This document shows, in pieces, positions 1-6,366 of a stretch of 35,824 nt of DNA. The number at the start of each line of letters is the position of its first letter. Within the stretch, counting starts at the first letter, position 1. This DNA comes from Candidatus Omnitrophota bacterium. GTDB lineage: Bacteria > Omnitrophota > Gorgyraeia > 2-01-FULL-45-10. The DNA lies in assembly GCA_017993955.1 (NCBI GenBank), contig JAGOLR010000010.1, positions 1 through 35,824 of the forward strand, read 5' to 3'. The translations under genes and the position numbers were made by a program. Below the pieces are notes generated by a model. The model worked only from the letters and a program-made list of their open reading frames with translations, did no database searches and was not told the DNA's origin.

Positions 1-127
1 AAGGTAATACCCCCACCGCGTCGGCGAGGTTATCTGAAAAGACTTTAACAAATCCTAACGAACGCAGCCTATATAACGCATTCTTGTAATGCGAAAGCCT
101 TATTATACAGCTCTTATTCGTTATCAT
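1..127 (-). CDS. rex: Rex-like redox-sensing repressor, N-terminal part only (cut by window edge)
   Basis: The reading frame starts at an ATG at 125-127 with GGAG about 8 bases upstream and runs off the left edge after 42 codons. The visible residues (CIIRLSHYKNALYRLRSLGF, then a DNLADAVGVLP segment) match the N-terminal winged-helix DNA-binding part of Rex proteins, where an 'ISRL..Y.R.L..L...G' helix precedes 'S..LAE..GV...QVRKDLS'. Rex family members sense the NADH/NAD+ ratio through a C-terminal Rossmann domain, which lies outside the window and cannot be checked. A promoter flanked by two copies of a 16-bp repeat sits directly upstream, as expected for an autoregulated repressor. Family assignment rests on about 40 residues only. 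Confidence 0.7.
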   Translation of the reverse strand, partial: MITNKSCIIRLSHYKNALYRLRSLGFVKVFSDNLADAVGVLP

Positions 128-137
128 TGTATTGCTC

Positions 138-216
138 CTTTTTTCACAATAAAGTGTAACCAATATAACATATTTGCAAAATTTGTCAATTTATTTGTTA
201 CTTTTTTCACAATAAA
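138..216 (-). promoter_or_regulatory. Promoter of the Rex-like gene flanked by two identical 16-bp repeats
   Basis: On the minus strand a TTGACA box (184-189) and a TATATT box (162-167) are separated by 16 bases. The sequence CTTTTTTCACAATAAA occurs twice as a perfect direct repeat, at 138-153 and 201-216, one on each side of this core promoter; the first copy overlaps the ribosome binding site. Read on the minus strand each copy contains TTGTGAA, which is half of the known Rex operator TTGTGA-N6-TCACAA. The right copy also forms TTTCAC-N12-GTGAAA. The layout suggests two operators for autoregulation; that the protein binds here is inference. Confidence 0.6.
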
Positions 217-243
217 TAAAGCGTGAAACTCCGGCACAAAACA

Positions 244-277
244 AATAACCATAGTCAACTTAATGACTATGGTTATT
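244..277 (-). terminator. Hairpin, probable terminator of the MscS-DUF4337 operon
   Basis: A perfect 14-bp stem (244-257 with 264-277, arms AATAACCATAGTCA and its complement) has a 6-base loop and is followed on the minus strand by a T-rich stretch (TGTTTTGTG). It lies downstream of the DUF4337 gene that ends at 436. The bases from 278 to 435 contain nothing I can recognise. Confidence 0.6.
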
Positions 278-435
278 ATGGTAATGTCTTCCCGCTATAC
301 TGCCTAACTATACATTATCGCATCTTATCATACTGACTAATAGGTAGATTCGCAAACAACTATCACCTATCCTGTAATACAAACAGGCATATTTACTTTA
401 AAAAAAGTCGTTCACCAAGCTTGCCCATCCCAAAG

Positions 436-972
436 TTAAAACAGGAGCGGTTTCAAAAATAACCCGTACCCGAGCAGAACAACTGCAACACTGCCAAATA
501 CAAGACCGATAATCCACAGGTATTTTCTTTTAAGTAACGCGCTCACCGAAGAGAGCATAATAGCTATCTGAAAAAAAACGACTGAAGCCGAAAAAAAGTT
601 ACCCTTCCTTGCCAACTTCTTGTTCTGTACCCCGGTATCTTCCGCCTCATTGCGTATCTGGGTCTTTTCCCCATCGTAACGGGAAACCTCCTGCGAAACA
701 ACCGTGATCTTGTCTTCCAGTATCGTCTTCTGCTCGGTATTGGCAGCGCCGACGGTTATGGCCTCGAGCATACTCCTTTGCAATTCAGCCAGATTCTGCT
801 TGATGCTCTTCGCCTGATAATACGCCCACTTACTATTCTCAGCAGCTGTCAGAAGCTGCCCTTTAGCGCCGCATGCCGCGCCTCGTGCGGCGGCGATCGC
901 AGTCATAACCGCCAGGCACGTCGTGGTGATCGCGACTCCCTTCATCCACTTCTCTGCTAATATCTCTGCCAT
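436..972 (-). CDS. DUF4337-family membrane protein
   Basis: A protein of 178 residues with one N-terminal hydrophobic stretch (residues 12-30), a central charged segment likely to be coiled coil (about 60-125), and two C-terminal membrane segments (about 127-147 and 152-175). The 'TAIAAARG' and 'NSKWAYYQAKSIKQNL' motifs are hallmarks of the DUF4337 family, whose function is unknown. It begins 24 bases after the stop codon of the short MscS channel, so the two genes very likely share one transcript; a role at the membrane together with the channel is possible but not shown. Confidence 0.75.
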   Translation of the reverse strand: MAEILAEKWMKGVAITTTCLAVMTAIAAARGAACGAKGQLLTAAENSKWAYYQAKSIKQNLAELQRSMLEAITVGAANTEQKTILEDKITVVSQEVSRYDGEKTQIRNEAEDTGVQNKKLARKGNFFSASVVFFQIAIMLSSVSALLKRKYLWIIGLVFGSVAVVLLGYGLFLKPLLF

Positions 973-996
973 ACACCCTCTTCTTTATTTGTCACA

Positions 997-1503
997 CTAC
1001 TTGGCTTCATGAACCACTATCTTGTCGCTTGTAATCTTTGCATTCGGCAATATGATTTTTTTATTATCAGAGTGCAAAATCGTATTAAATATCTGTATTT
1101 CTTCAACAACACCGGTCGCGCCGCAGGACTCTATTGTATTGCCTGCTTTGAATGGCTCGAACATTACTATCATCACACCCGCCGCGAAGTTCGCCAGGGA
1201 CCCTTGGAGCGCCAGGCCGACGGCGAGACCCGCGGCACCGATCAGCGCAACGAACGAATTGGTCTGCACGCCAACCTTGCTGAGAGCGGCGATGATAACG
1301 AAGATCAGGATCGCATAATAGACCATATTCTTCGCGAAAGACGCGAGGGTCTTCTCGATCTTTGACCTCGCCATGGCGGATTCTATAAGCCTGGCAACCA
1401 GGCGGGCAACCCACTTTCCTACGAGAAAGATTACTATTGCGGATAAAAAACTTATACCATACTGGATCACGTATGGATATATTTTTGCCAGATACTCCTG
1501 CAT
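997..1503 (-). CDS. Minimal MscS-type mechanosensitive channel
   Basis: A 168-residue protein with three membrane helices (about residues 8-35, 58-80 and 83-112). The third carries the Gly/Ala-rich pore helix of MscS (GAAGLAVGLALQGSLANF). It then has an MscS beta domain (FKAGNTIE...GVVEEIQIFNTIL...NKKIILPNAKI) and stops about where the alpha/beta vestibule domain of ordinary MscS would begin. Typical MscS proteins are about 280 residues, so roughly 100 residues are missing. The start at 1503 is preferred because AAAGGGGG precedes it with suitable spacing; an upstream in-frame GTG at 1530 would translate that ribosome binding site. A DUF4337 gene follows in the same operon. Confidence 0.85.
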   Translation of the reverse strand: MQEYLAKIYPYVIQYGISFLSAIVIFLVGKWVARLVARLIESAMARSKIEKTLASFAKNMVYYAILIFVIIAALSKVGVQTNSFVALIGAAGLAVGLALQGSLANFAAGVMIVMFEPFKAGNTIESCGATGVVEEIQIFNTILHSDNKKIILPNAKITSDKIVVHEAK

Positions 1504-1541
1504 ACAACCCCCTTTTTTAAATACATCCACCCTGCATCACG

Positions 1542-1570
1542 ATGATATCGGATAGGGTAATCATTGTCAA
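1542..1570 (-). promoter_or_regulatory. Promoter of the MscS-DUF4337 operon
   Basis: On the minus strand TTGACA (1565-1570) is followed after 17 bases by TATCAT (1542-1547). Transcription would start near 1535 and give a leader of about 30 bases that contains the GGGGG ribosome binding site of the channel gene. Confidence 0.6.
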
Positions 1571-1603
1571 GCGCAAACGAATGACCGAACTCGCCGCGTT
1601 CGC

Positions 1604-1632
1604 TTGCAAAGCGCATGCTTTTTTGCTACCAT
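1604..1632 (+). promoter_or_regulatory. Promoter of the DUF4126 gene, leaderless arrangement
   Basis: TTGCAA (1604-1609) and TACCAT (1627-1632) are separated by 17 bases. Only six bases lie between the -10 box and the ATG at 1639, so the transcript is predicted to begin at or next to the start codon. Confidence 0.5.
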
Positions 1633-1638
1633 TTGACT

Positions 1639-2256
1639 ATGGATGCGCTTAGTTTTATCGGAGTCCTCTTAGGCAGTTCCTGGACCTCGGGTGTCAATCT
1701 CTACATGACCGTTGCCCTGCTCGGTATAGCCGACAAGGCGCACTGGATAACCCTCCCCGGCGACATGAAGGTCCTGTCTAATCCTCTGATCATAGTAGTC
1801 GCGGTAGCGCTGTATGCCGTGGAATTCGTCGCGGATAAGATTCCCTTTGTCGATTCCGTCTGGGATACCGTGCATACCTTTATCCGGCCGATAGGAGGGG
1901 CTGCTCTCGGTTATATGGCGGCCGCGAACGTCAGCCCGGCCATCCAGATCTCCGTCACGCTTATCGCGGGGACGATCGCCATGGATTCGCATCTCACCAA
2001 GGCCACGACGCGCGTCGCGATCAACGCAACAGCCCCCGGGACCAATACCATCGCAAGTGTTTCAGAAGACGCGCTGGTTTTTTGCGTGCTCTATCTGGCC
2101 GTCAAACATCCCGTTATTACCGGGGTCGTCGTTATCGCCCTGATAGCGTTCTCGATCTGGTTCCTCAGCGTCATGTTCAAATTCCTTAAGAGCGTCCTGT
2201 GCTTTATCTTTGCCCCGCGAAATCCCGTTCCACAATCAAGGTCTGTACATTCCTGA
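1639..2256 (+). CDS. DUF4126-family integral membrane protein
   Basis: A hydrophobic protein of 205 residues. The N-terminal 'SGVNLYMTVALLG' and the 'VEFVADKIPFVDSVWDTVHTF' followed by 'RPIGGAALG' are diagnostic for DUF4126, a family of unknown biochemical role. Several membrane segments are visible, including a long C-terminal pair (about residues 150-195). An ATG eight codons earlier is in frame, but neither ATG has a Shine-Dalgarno site; the start at 1639 fits both the family alignment and a promoter whose -10 box ends six bases before it. It is transcribed divergently from the MscS operon. Confidence 0.75.
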   Translation: MDALSFIGVLLGSSWTSGVNLYMTVALLGIADKAHWITLPGDMKVLSNPLIIVVAVALYAVEFVADKIPFVDSVWDTVHTFIRPIGGAALGYMAAANVSPAIQISVTLIAGTIAMDSHLTKATTRVAINATAPGTNTIASVSEDALVFCVLYLAVKHPVITGVVVIALIAFSIWFLSVMFKFLKSVLCFIFAPRNPVPQSRSVHS

Positions 2257-2450
2257 TTATTTTTCCTTTCCGAGCACAATCGAGGTCACAGAGAAACGAA
2301 GCCGTAGTCACCGGAAAACGTGCCCTTTTCGTCCACCATAACTAGTATTAGGCAGGACAAGCTCATCGGACTTTTCTGTATAACACACCATTAACTTGTA
2401 AACTGTCTAGTTTAGTGGGATAGAGTCGAGCATCGCTAACTATCAAATAT

Positions 2451-2505
2451 ATCTGAATAAACTCCGGATATCCCCCGAAATACAACTAAACTAAAAATAT
2501 CCAAA
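2451..2505 (+). pseudogene. Decayed remnant of the recombinase-linked HTH gene 3' end
   Basis: The stretch beginning CTGAATAAACTCC and ending AAATATCC resembles the last 17 codons of the HTH gene at 23983-24399, and resembles a second remnant at 4105-4155 even more. It is the weakest of the three copies and has lost the frame. It marks an old right end of an integrated element. The rest of 2257-2560 shows no gene. Confidence 0.4.
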
Positions 2506-2570
2506 AGCAGTATAGCCACGCAACGACCATACTGCGAAACCCCGCCCGTCCGCCGATGGCGGCCTCCTAG

Positions 2571-2636
2571 CCAGCCAAATTTCTGTCGGCCATAGGCCTT
2601 TCCCTCCTATTCGTCGGCGAAATTTGGCTTCGAGTC
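2571..2636 (+). repeat. Palindromic repeat ending in a tRNA T-loop-like word (copy 1)
   Basis: Arms AGCCAAATTTC (2573-2583) and GAAATTTGGCT (2619-2629) enclose a core TGTCGGCCATAGGCC and a tail ending TTCGAGTC. The core and tail recur at 4581-4644 with different arms. The terminal TTCGAGTC is the T-loop sequence of tRNA, in the plus orientation. Origin unknown. Confidence 0.5.
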
Positions 2637-2656
2637 CCGACAACTCACCCAAAGGA

Positions 2657-2691
2657 AAAGCCCATCCGCAGATTAATTACAGATGGGCTTT
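2657..2691. terminator. Junction hairpin before TGGTGAG (site 1)
   Basis: A 10-bp perfect stem (AAAGCCCATC at 2657-2666, GATGGGCTTT at 2682-2691) is followed five bases later by TGGTGAG at 2697. The same hairpin-then-TGGTGAG layout recurs at 4299-4374, 4659-4704, 14339-14386 and 24543-24618. It could terminate transcription in either direction and mark an element end. Confidence 0.5.
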
Positions 2692-2696
2692 ACAAT

Positions 2697-2874
2697 TGGT
2701 GAGGGGTTGCAAACTATCTACTAAACCCCTATCTTTTTTGCTCTGCTTCGCCAATCAACCCGTATTATACAGGTATGGCTTCGCAGAAGCATTCTGCCTC
2801 CAAAATTTCTGCGAAGCCCTAACTCTGTCAGACTGTTGAAGGGCGAAGCAGAATGGTGAGCCGCGCAGGACTCG
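2697..2874. repeat. 178-bp perfect direct repeat, copy 1
   Basis: Identical by eye over its full length to 4368-4545, with an offset of 1671 bases. It starts with TGGTGAG, contains nested inverted repeats (TCTGCTTCGCC with GGCGAAGCAGA, and inside them GGCTTCGCAGAA with TTCTGCGAAGCC), and ends in 21 bp of the tRNA-Lys 3' end. The two copies bracket the Fic gene. The palindromic 157-bp core, bounded by TGGTGAG on each side, looks like a small non-coding mobile unit. Confidence 0.9.
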
Positions 2875-2879
2875 AACCT
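2854..2879 (-). repeat. tRNA-Lys 3'-end fragment, candidate attachment site (26 bp)
   Basis: These 26 bases equal 24612-24637, the CCA end, discriminator, 3' acceptor strand, T stem and T loop of tRNA-Lys, in the same orientation. No 5' half of a tRNA is present, so this is a fragment. Such duplicated tRNA ends are the usual footprint of tRNA-targeting integrative elements. The bases that follow (TATCTACTAACCTCTATATC) resemble the left parts of the other modules. Confidence 0.8.
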
Positions 2880-2906
2880 ATCTACTAACCTCTATATCTT
2901 AATAAG

Positions 2907-3968
2907 CTAGTCTTCACTGATCTTATAATAGGCGCCACGGCCTTTGCCGATAATCTCTATTATCTTTGCCTCTATAAGCTTGTTTATCTCTTTAAGTATG
3001 GCCTGTCTTGAAACAGAAAACATACCCCTTAACTCTTTATTGGTAATCTTGCCCTTTTCTCTTATCTTTTCAAGGATTCTTATCTGTCTGGTGCTTAATT
3101 CTATCTTCTCGCCCTCTTCGATCTTATAGCCAACACCTATCTTTAATATCGTCTCTTTGACCTTAGCTATAGAATTAAGAACGCCATTCGTAAAATACTC
3201 CAGCCAGCGCGTTATATCGCCCTTATCTTCTTGAACGGCTTTAAGGGCTGCATAGTATGCACTTCTGTCTTCATCGTAATGATCATCGAGCGCAAAGAAC
3301 CGCCTGTGGTCAAACCCGCTCTTATAGAGGATAAGGGCGGCAAGAAGCCTGGCGGTTCTGCCGTTTCCATCTACAAATGGATGGATGCGCGCTATTTCGT
3401 AATGCGCCACACCTGCCAATAATACCGGGTTGATCTTCTTTGCCTCTGTCGAACTCAGCCACTCAAGAAATTCTTCGACAAGGCGCGGGACATCTTTTGT
3501 TTGGGGAGGCATATACTCTACTACCTCCTTAAACCCGGTCCCGTCAAATACTCTCTTGCCAACAAAGACCTGTCTATCCCTGAAATCGCCACTATGCTTT
3601 TTTTCTTTGAGCGTATCCTTGGTGATCAATTTATGGATTTGCAATAATAACGGCGTGTCAATCTTATTCTTTGCGGCATAATTCGGGATTTTGTCCAGCG
3701 CTTTCAGATAGTTGATAACCTCGTTCTTATCTTTATCGGACGCAATGACATCCTTATGCTCTGAGAGGGCCTTAACCTGGTCGAGGGTGAGTCTATTACC
3801 CTCAATACTCGTGGATGAATGCGCATTATGAACACGGGCTTCCTTCTTGAGTTTCATCTCCCATTTTGGGATAAGACGTGAATGCTCAATAAACTCCCGC
3901 CCCTCAACTATCCGGGAGATATTGCTTAAAATCGTGTTTGTAATGGTATATTTTGGTTTAAACGGCAT
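2907..3968 (-). CDS. Fic-domain protein with C-terminal winged helix
   Basis: A 353-residue Fic protein. Fic enzymes usually transfer AMP from ATP to a hydroxyl side chain of target proteins. The active-site loop HPFVDGNGRTAR is complete at about residues 196-207. The autoinhibitory helix motif (S/T)xxxE(G/N) is present N-terminally as SSTSIEGN (about 51-58), so this is a self-inhibited class II Fic protein. Residues 290-350 form a winged helix (TRQIRILEKIREKGKITNKE...SVSRQAILKEINKL), which suggests DNA binding, possibly to its own promoter. No separate antitoxin gene is seen. The ATG at 3968 is chosen over 3974 because the -10 box ends six bases before it. The gene lies between two copies of the 178-bp repeat, as cargo of an integrated module. 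Confidence 0.9.
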   Translation of the reverse strand: MPFKPKYTITNTILSNISRIVEGREFIEHSRLIPKWEMKLKKEARVHNAHSSTSIEGNRLTLDQVKALSEHKDVIASDKDKNEVINYLKALDKIPNYAAKNKIDTPLLLQIHKLITKDTLKEKKHSGDFRDRQVFVGKRVFDGTGFKEVVEYMPPQTKDVPRLVEEFLEWLSSTEAKKINPVLLAGVAHYEIARIHPFVDGNGRTARLLAALILYKSGFDHRRFFALDDHYDEDRSAYYAALKAVQEDKGDITRWLEYFTNGVLNSIAKVKETILKIGVGYKIEEGEKIELSTRQIRILEKIREKGKITNKELRGMFSVSRQAILKEINKLIEAKIIEIIGKGRGAYYKISED

Positions 3969-3974
3969 GGGCAT

Positions 3975-4028
3975 AGTATACCAAATGACAACCTAAATGA
4001 CAACCTAAATGACAACCTAAATGACAAC
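3975..4028 (-). promoter_or_regulatory. fic promoter with tandem 12-bp repeats carrying the -35 box
   Basis: On the minus strand the unit TTGTCATTTAGG is repeated: four TTGTCA boxes at 12-bp spacing cover 3983-4028. They are followed by TATACT (3975-3980). The third TTGTCA lies exactly 17 bases from TATACT and can serve as -35 box. TATACT ends six bases before the ATG at 3968, so the mRNA should be leaderless. The spare TTGTCA copies may be operators, or allow promoter change by loss or gain of units. Confidence 0.65.
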
Positions 4029-4062
4029 TATCCAGCATAGCCATGATTCCTCTTACCAAACA

Positions 4063-4155
4063 ATTCGCTCACATTTAAATTCGATGTTTAGTAACATTTA
4101 TCTGAATAAACCCTCGAATATCCCCAAAAATCTCGCTAAACCACAAATATCCTAA
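4063..4155 (+). pseudogene. Remnant of an HTH gene like the one at 23983-24399 (3' end only)
   Basis: Read in frame up to the TAA at 4153-4155, the last 17 codons give NKPSNIPKNLAKPQIS, against NKPPQIPANSTKLATS at the end of the intact HTH gene: identical length, with matches at N-K-P, I-P, N, K and final S. Upstream similarity fades. This shows that the Fic module once ended in the same gene as the serine-recombinase module, so both derive from related integrative elements. Confidence 0.6.
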
Positions 4156-4210
4156 ACCAGATAGTAAGATAGCCTAATTGGACTAAAAGCGGGCCTATGC
4201 GGGCCTAGAG

Positions 4211-4374
4211 GCGCTAAAATGGCAGGTTCTTGTGACAACTATTCATTCCGAATAATTCGTGGGAAATACTCAAATTCCTCTTTGGGGAATCATAGAAAAA
4301 GCCCTCGTCAGTTACCTCTAACGAGGGCTTCAGTGTTATCTACCTATCTGTTTCCCGGTAGATTAAGTGGTGAG
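4211..4374 (+). repeat. Element right-end trailer, copy A (164 bp)
   Basis: Collinear with 24455-24618 over 164 bp without length change and about 85% identical by eye. Shared landmarks are TAAAATGGC, CGAATAATTCG, GGGAAATACTCAAATTCCTC, a hairpin with 10-bp arms AAGCCCTCGT/ACGAGGGCTT (4299-4330), a second short hairpin ATCTACC/GGTAGAT, and the terminal TGGTGAG. It lies at the same place relative to an HTH gene 3' end in both copies. Confidence 0.8.
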
Positions 4375-4545
4375 GGGTTGCAAACTATCTACTAAACCCC
4401 TATCTTTTTTGCTCTGCTTCGCCAATCAACCCGTATTATACAGGTATGGCTTCGCAGAAGCATTCTGCCTCCAAAATTTCTGCGAAGCCCTAACTCTGTC
4501 AGACTGTTGAAGGGCGAAGCAGAATGGTGAGCCGCGCAGGACTCG
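4368..4545. repeat. 178-bp perfect direct repeat, copy 2
   Basis: Second copy of the unit at 2697-2874. Here it follows the right-end trailer of the Fic module directly and is followed by a GGTTAC...GTAACC hairpin (4545-4577). Short reading frames inside it are by-products of the palindromes and have no family resemblance. Confidence 0.9.
4525..4545 (-). repeat. tRNA-Lys 3'-end fragment, candidate attachment site (21 bp)
   Basis: Matches the last 21 bases of tRNA-Lys (24612-24632 in plus coordinates) in the same orientation. With the tRNA itself it would delimit an island of about 20.1 kb holding both metal operons, the terminase cassette and the recombinase. Confidence 0.75.
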
Positions 4546-4580
4546 GTTACTACGGCCGCATAGCGGCCTGCGTAACCTCA

Positions 4581-4644
4581 CCCTCGCTCGCTGTCGGGCA
4601 TAGCCCTTTTCCTCCCTTCGGTCGGCGCTCGCTCGGTTCGAGTC
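4581..4644 (+). repeat. Palindromic repeat ending in a tRNA T-loop-like word (copy 2)
   Basis: Core TGTCGGGCATAGCCC and tail GGTTCGAGTC align with the repeat at 2571-2636, while the arms differ (CTCGCTCGC here). Both copies lie just upstream of a junction hairpin and TGGTGAG. Confidence 0.5.
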
Positions 4645-4658
4645 TACCGTTATAGCAT

Positions 4659-4709
4659 AAAAATAACCCATCCAAAAATTTGGATGGGTTATTTTTATGG
4701 TGAGCGATG
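4659..4709. terminator. Strong bidirectional hairpin followed by TGGTGAGCGATG (left border of the metal-efflux module)
   Basis: A perfect 16-bp stem (4659-4674 with 4681-4696, arms beginning AAAAATAACCCATCCA) has a 6-base loop and A- and T-runs at its ends, as in a two-way intrinsic terminator. TGGTGAGCGATG follows at 4698-4709 and recurs at 14380-14391. From 4710 to 4997 there is no gene; a stretch near 4718-4740 (ATATCTGTAACGGGTATATC) resembles the left part of the Fic module, and 4800-4835 holds a degenerate T-loop-like TTCGAACCCGTATCTAATAACC. Confidence 0.65.
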
Positions 4710-4997
4710 GCGATATATCTGTAACGGGTATATCTTAATTTTTTTGGCCAATACGCTCATTGATATTATGTCAATAAACGGGCTTTTATGCAACTGTAGA
4801 ATTCGAACCCGTATCTAATAACCGGCAGCCGCTTGTGTGCTTAAAATTTGTCCAATTTGTCCGGGAATTTATTAGATATATTTCCGTAACTCATTTAACT
4901 ACAAACAGATATAAAATGTCCGGCATCGAATAGCGGACATCAAAGAACGGACTCAAGTCGAAGACGCTATCGCTCCAATAGTTATGAATGTAATCTG

Positions 4998-5378
4998 TCA
5001 TTTAACCGAATTTACTACTCCTACAAGGATCTCTTCCACTTTCTTAGCCAGAGCATTCAGCTTATCATCTTCTAAAAGGGCTATGGCTTCGCTTGGCCGC
5101 ATCAGAGCGACTCTTGTTGTTCCGCTGTCATCATAAACCGAGATTTTACAGGGAAGAAGTGCGCCTACTTTAAGGTTTGTATCCAAAGCTTCTTTTGCAA
5201 ACTTTGGGTTACAAACCGAAAGAATCTGATATTCGCTAAATTCTATGCCCTTTGATTTAAAGATCTCTTTGAGATTATAGATATGAAGTACGCCAAAGTT
5301 ATTTTCCTTTAATTTGGCCTGCAATTTATCCACTACTGCCTGAACATTGTCTTTTGTTTCAACGGTATAATCAAGCAT
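4998..5378 (-). CDS. DUF302 family protein
   Basis: A 126-residue soluble protein. The pattern 'LDYTVETKDNVQAVVDKLQAKLKENNFGVLHIYNL' and 'YQILSVCNPKFAKEAL....VGALLPCKISVY' matches the DUF302 fold, a small alpha/beta domain of unknown function that often accompanies metal and thiol-stress genes. One conserved Cys sits in the CNP motif and another in LPCK. A good ribosome binding site (AAGGAGG) precedes the ATG. It is the last gene of the long minus-strand metal operon, 72 bases after the CDF gene. Confidence 0.8.
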   Translation of the reverse strand: MLDYTVETKDNVQAVVDKLQAKLKENNFGVLHIYNLKEIFKSKGIEFSEYQILSVCNPKFAKEALDTNLKVGALLPCKISVYDDSGTTRVALMRPSEAIALLEDDKLNALAKKVEEILVGVVNSVK

Positions 5379-5450
5379 TTGCGCTCCCTCCTTCTTAAAG
5401 AAAACTCACAGGGGAATCTTTAGCAGATCATCAACCATAAGGGCGATACT

Positions 5451-6350
5451 TTATCTTTTACCCTCTTCGTGTATTAATGACACATTTTTGCATGAATCGC
5501 ATTCAAGCTGCAGTGTCACGTGTGTAATGGCATATTTTGTTTTAAGGAGCTGTTCTATTTTATCCTTCAGTAGACAGCTTTCGCTTAATCGTATATCGTC
5601 TGTAGCGTTTATATGTGCCTCAAAGTAGATGTCATCTTCTGTGACGCTCCAAAGATGCGCATGATGGATATCTTTGATACCTTCTATTTGCTCGATATCG
5701 CTCTGGATACTTTTAATGGAAATTCCCTTAGGAACATGCTGCATAAGGATGCGCACTGCCTGCATGACAATTGCATACCCTTCCTTAAGGACGTAGACGC
5801 CGATTAACACCGTAAGCAGCGGGTCAACCCAGTTAATCCCAAAAAGCCAAATAAAAATACCCCCAAGCACTACGGCAACCGAAGAAAGCGTATCTGTAAA
5901 AAGATGCAGATATGCGGTACGGATATTCATATTCCCGTGCGCATCTTTTCTTAAGAGCAATACTGCTATCGCGTTTGCTATCAACCCTATTAATGCAACA
6001 GTTATCATCACGTTTGTATTTACGTTAACCGGATGGGCAAACCGCACAAAAGCTTCTTTAAAAAGAAAGAACGACACAATTACAAGGATAGAGGCATTTA
6101 AGAGCGCCGCAAGAACCTCTGCTCTTTTATAGCCAAAGGTGCGTGTCTCGGTATGCGCGTGTTTTTGCAGCTCAATGGCAATCAGACTTATAATAAGTGC
6201 GAAGACATCAGTGAAGTTATGCAGGGCATCCGAAATAAGCGCAAGGCTTCCTGAGACAATTCCCCCTATTATCTCAACCACTGTAATAAGCGCATTGAGC
6301 AGGATCGAAATAATTAAACGTGAGCTTTTTTTCTTATGCGAATGCGTCAT
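5451..6350 (-). CDS. czcD: CDF-family cation efflux transporter (CzcD/ZitB-like)
   Basis: A 299-residue inner-membrane antiporter with six membrane helices and a cytoplasmic C-terminal domain (from about residue 205). CDF proteins export Zn2+ and similar ions from the cytoplasm against protons. Both transport-site signatures are complete: HxxxD in helix 2 (DALHNFTD) and HxxxD in helix 5 (LHLFTD), the zinc/cadmium type. The C-terminus carries CDSC. I choose the ATG at 6350, 16 bases after the previous gene and behind AGGGCAAG; an in-frame start at 6407 would overlap that gene. It hands cytoplasmic metal to the periplasm, where the CzcCBA pump of the same operon can expel it. Confidence 0.88.
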   Translation of the reverse strand: MTHSHKKKSSRLIISILLNALITVVEIIGGIVSGSLALISDALHNFTDVFALIISLIAIELQKHAHTETRTFGYKRAEVLAALLNASILVIVSFFLFKEAFVRFAHPVNVNTNVMITVALIGLIANAIAVLLLRKDAHGNMNIRTAYLHLFTDTLSSVAVVLGGIFIWLFGINWVDPLLTVLIGVYVLKEGYAIVMQAVRILMQHVPKGISIKSIQSDIEQIEGIKDIHHAHLWSVTEDDIYFEAHINATDDIRLSESCLLKDKIEQLLKTKYAITHVTLQLECDSCKNVSLIHEEGKR

Positions 6351-6366
6351 TCTTGCCCTATATAGA

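Noticed and set aside
1103-1507. Long alternative frame overlapping the MscS gene
   Set aside because: It is a shadow of the channel gene in another frame with an Arg/Gly-rich translation and no homology.
2624-2839. Plus-strand open frame of 71 codons
   Set aside because: It runs across a junction hairpin and the 178-bp palindromic repeat and has no family resemblance or ribosome binding site.
2907-3968. Fic protein as the toxin of a FicT-FicA pair
   Set aside because: The inhibitory motif SSTSIEGN is inside the protein itself, so a separate antitoxin is not required and none is seen.
3983-4028. Tandem 12-bp repeat considered as a CRISPR remnant
   Set aside because: The units are head to tail without spacers and line up with a promoter; there are no cas genes.
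4426-4671. Minus-strand open frame of 81 codons
   Set aside because: It is made of the repeat, a hairpin and the tRNA fragment; the low-complexity Arg-rich translation comes from GC-rich palindromes.
4788-4840. Possible tRNA gene with TTCGAACCC loop
   Set aside because: No acceptor, D or anticodon arm can be folded around it; at most a degenerate T-arm fragment.
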